NCBI GenBank assembly: GCA_003513555.1
Contig: DOPG01000128.1
Coordinates: forward strand, 491 to 15,426
Length of the DNA: 14,936 bases
Source: Rhodopirellula sp.
GTDB lineage: Bacteria > Planctomycetota > Planctomycetia > Pirellulales > Pirellulaceae
Direction: 5' to 3'
The position numbers and the translations under genes are program-made. Positions 13,519 to 14,936 of this stretch are shown piece by piece. Below the pieces are notes generated by a model, which ran no database searches, was not told the DNA's origin, and was given only the letters and a program-made list of their open reading frames with translations. Each line of letters starts with the position of its first letter. Positions within the stretch are counted from its first letter, which is position 1.

Positions 13519-14936
13519 TTAGAAGAACGTTTTATCGATGTTTTGGTCAGTTAGTGGGCCGTCTCGCCTTGGGTCCACCACGAACATCATCCTCATATCC
13601 TCGTGTTCCAGCGTATGACAATGAAACACAAAAGGTCCTTCAAACGTGCGGAACCTTATCAAAATCTCGGCCTCGCTATTTGGACCCAACATGGTCGTAT
13701 CGACGAGGCAGCGTTCTCCCACCAACGGACGTCGCCCGTCGATACTTTGTATTTGATGTGATTCCAGATGAATGTGAATGGGATGCCACCAACCTCCACT
13801 GCCGTTTTTCAAAATCCACTTTTCGGTTGACCCAAGACGAGGGCAAGCATTGGCAACATTCTCATTGAAGAACTGATGATTGATTTGCCATGCACCCTTT
13901 CGGCGTTCGAACTCAAACTGTCGTGTTACGACTGCTTCCGATGGATCTATCCGAGTGAATGGGCGGAGAGGTGTACCATCTTCGATGGTAGCTGAACGCC
14001 TTTTCGCTTTGCCTTCCACAATGAATTTCATAATTTTCTCTCCGGGAACCTCAACCTCCCGATCAAAGAGTTTGCCCTTCGGGCCCCGTCCATCTTCCTG
14101 GATGAGAATGTTTTCCAAAAAAACTTCATCCGGCGCATCGCTGAAATCGATAACAACATCCGCGCGTTTCGCAGGCGACATTAAAAGCGTGTCACGAAGC
14201 GTCGCACGGTCATACATGTGCCCATCGGTACCCACACCAATAAACGGCTCAGCTGTCGATAGACGCAATTCAAGGTGCCGGGCATTACATCCATTTAAGA
14301 AACGTAAACGATATTTGCCACGCCTGACCTTGCAGGTTGGAAATGCCTTGCCGTTGAGAACATAGACATCACCTAAACTACCATTGTGATCTAATGGGTC
14401 AAAGAAAAATGACCCGTCAGAATTGAAACTACGATCTTGTATCACCACTGGAAGATCGAGTGCTTCTTGCGGCAGCACATTACGAGCAATCAGATCGAGT
14501 TCCAGTTGATCGTAAACAAGGTAAAACCCACTCAAGCCCAAGATATTCGTTTCCGCAGCGATGTCCATGGCATGGTCGTGATACCAAAGCGTAGAAGGAC
14601 TGGTGCTGAAATCTTCCACTCCGTTCTTGAGTGGTACACAGTTGGGGTAAAAATAATCGCGTGAATTACCGGGCAAGACATAAAAGTTCGGGAACCCATC
14701 AGAATGAGCAGGAGTGTGCCCACCATGGAGGTGCGTTGATAATGGAAAATAAGGATGCCGGTTTCGTGTTCGCACGATCGCAGGTTCACCCAGTCGTGTC
14801 TTGAAGGTTGGCCCTGGGTACAGACCATCGTAGCCAACAATGGGCGTCTGAAATCCGGGAATAATCTCGGCAAATCCTTTGCTGATTTCCAGTTGATAGA
14901 ATTTGTCAGGAAAACGGATCGGCAGCGGTTCATTAT
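13519..14936 (-). CDS. Multicopper oxidase (CotA / bilirubin-oxidase-like), N-terminus beyond the window
   Basis: The frame is open from the stop at 13519 to the window edge, giving 471 visible residues; the GTG at 14775 is internal, since conserved sequence continues upstream of it (VGYDGLYPGPTF about 33-44). All copper ligands are present: HLHGGH (His68, His70), WYHDHA (His119, His121), HPIHIHLESH (His384, His387, His389) and HCHTLEHEDMRMM (His438, Cys439, His440, His444, axial Met449). These give the type 1 centre and the trinuclear type 2/3 cluster, so a functional oxidase that reduces oxygen to water while oxidising phenols, bilirubin-like compounds or metal ions is expected. Length and the HLHGGH opening fit the CotA group of three-domain enzymes. 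Export cannot be judged because the N-terminus is missing. It is followed closely by the SCO copper chaperone. Confidence 0.9.
   Translation of the reverse strand, partial: NEPLPIRFPDKFYQLEISKGFAEIIPGFQTPIVGYDGLYPGPTFKTRLGEPAIVRTRNRHPYFPLSTHLHGGHTPAHSDGFPNFYVLPGNSRDYFYPNCVPLKNGVEDFSTSPSTLWYHDHAMDIAAETNILGLSGFYLVYDQLELDLIARNVLPQEALDLPVVIQDRSFNSDGSFFFDPLDHNGSLGDVYVLNGKAFPTCKVRRGKYRLRFLNGCNARHLELRLSTAEPFIGVGTDGHMYDRATLRDTLLMSPAKRADVVIDFSDAPDEVFLENILIQEDGRGPKGKLFDREVEVPGEKIMKFIVEGKAKRRSATIEDGTPLRPFTRIDPSEAVVTRQFEFERRKGAWQINHQFFNENVANACPRLGSTEKWILKNGSGGWWHPIHIHLESHQIQSIDGRRPLVGERCLVDTTMLGPNSEAEILIRFRTFEGPFVFHCHTLEHEDMRMMFVVDPRRDGPLTDQNIDKTFF

Overview
The window looks like chromosomal DNA of a marine planctomycete of the Pirellulaceae type (Rhodopirellula or Blastopirellula-like). 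The support is indirect: a CE15-type esterase N-terminus with a signal peptide, a short protein opening with the NPYETP motif common in planctomycete small proteins, a small carbohydrate sulfotransferase, a PL6-type polysaccharide lyase next to a GH114-type glycosidase, and many short orphan membrane proteins. All supported genes but one lie on the minus strand, so the biological reading direction is right to left. No rRNA, tRNA, CRISPR array, integrase or insertion sequence was recognised.

Right end (12540-14936): a multicopper oxidase, open at the window edge, is followed after 20 bases by a SCO1/SenC-type copper chaperone. This is a likely two-gene copper operon. A doubtful 66-codon reading frame starts in a 4-base overlap with the SCO stop. 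A gene-poor stretch follows, and then the only plus-strand gene, a DUF5658-like membrane protein. About 630 bases without a gene separate it from the next block.

Centre (7552-11058): a PL6-type lyase and a GH114/TM1410-like glycosidase, both with export signals, are adjacent and co-directional. They suggest breakdown or remodelling of an extracellular polysaccharide. Downstream is a fold-type-I PLP aminotransferase.

Left-centre (3104-7338): a run of small proteins, mostly with one to four membrane segments (an ankyrin lipoprotein, four membrane proteins and a C-terminally anchored NPYETP protein). Between them lie fragments that look like broken genes. One fragment (5660-5998) reads sensibly only if two compensating frameshifts are allowed. 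The NPYETP gene has no ATG, GTG or TTG start that keeps its conserved N-terminus, so ATT or ATC initiation is suspected.

Left end (1-2954): an exported alpha/beta hydrolase, a small sulfotransferase, a yeast-type (Fcy1-like) cytosine deaminase, and the first 83 codons of a CE15 glucuronoyl-esterase-like gene that runs off the window.

No complete, obviously novel multi-gene system is visible. The most unusual items are the suspected ATT/ATC start, the double-frameshift remnant, the fungal-type deaminase and the short PL6 lyase beside GH114.
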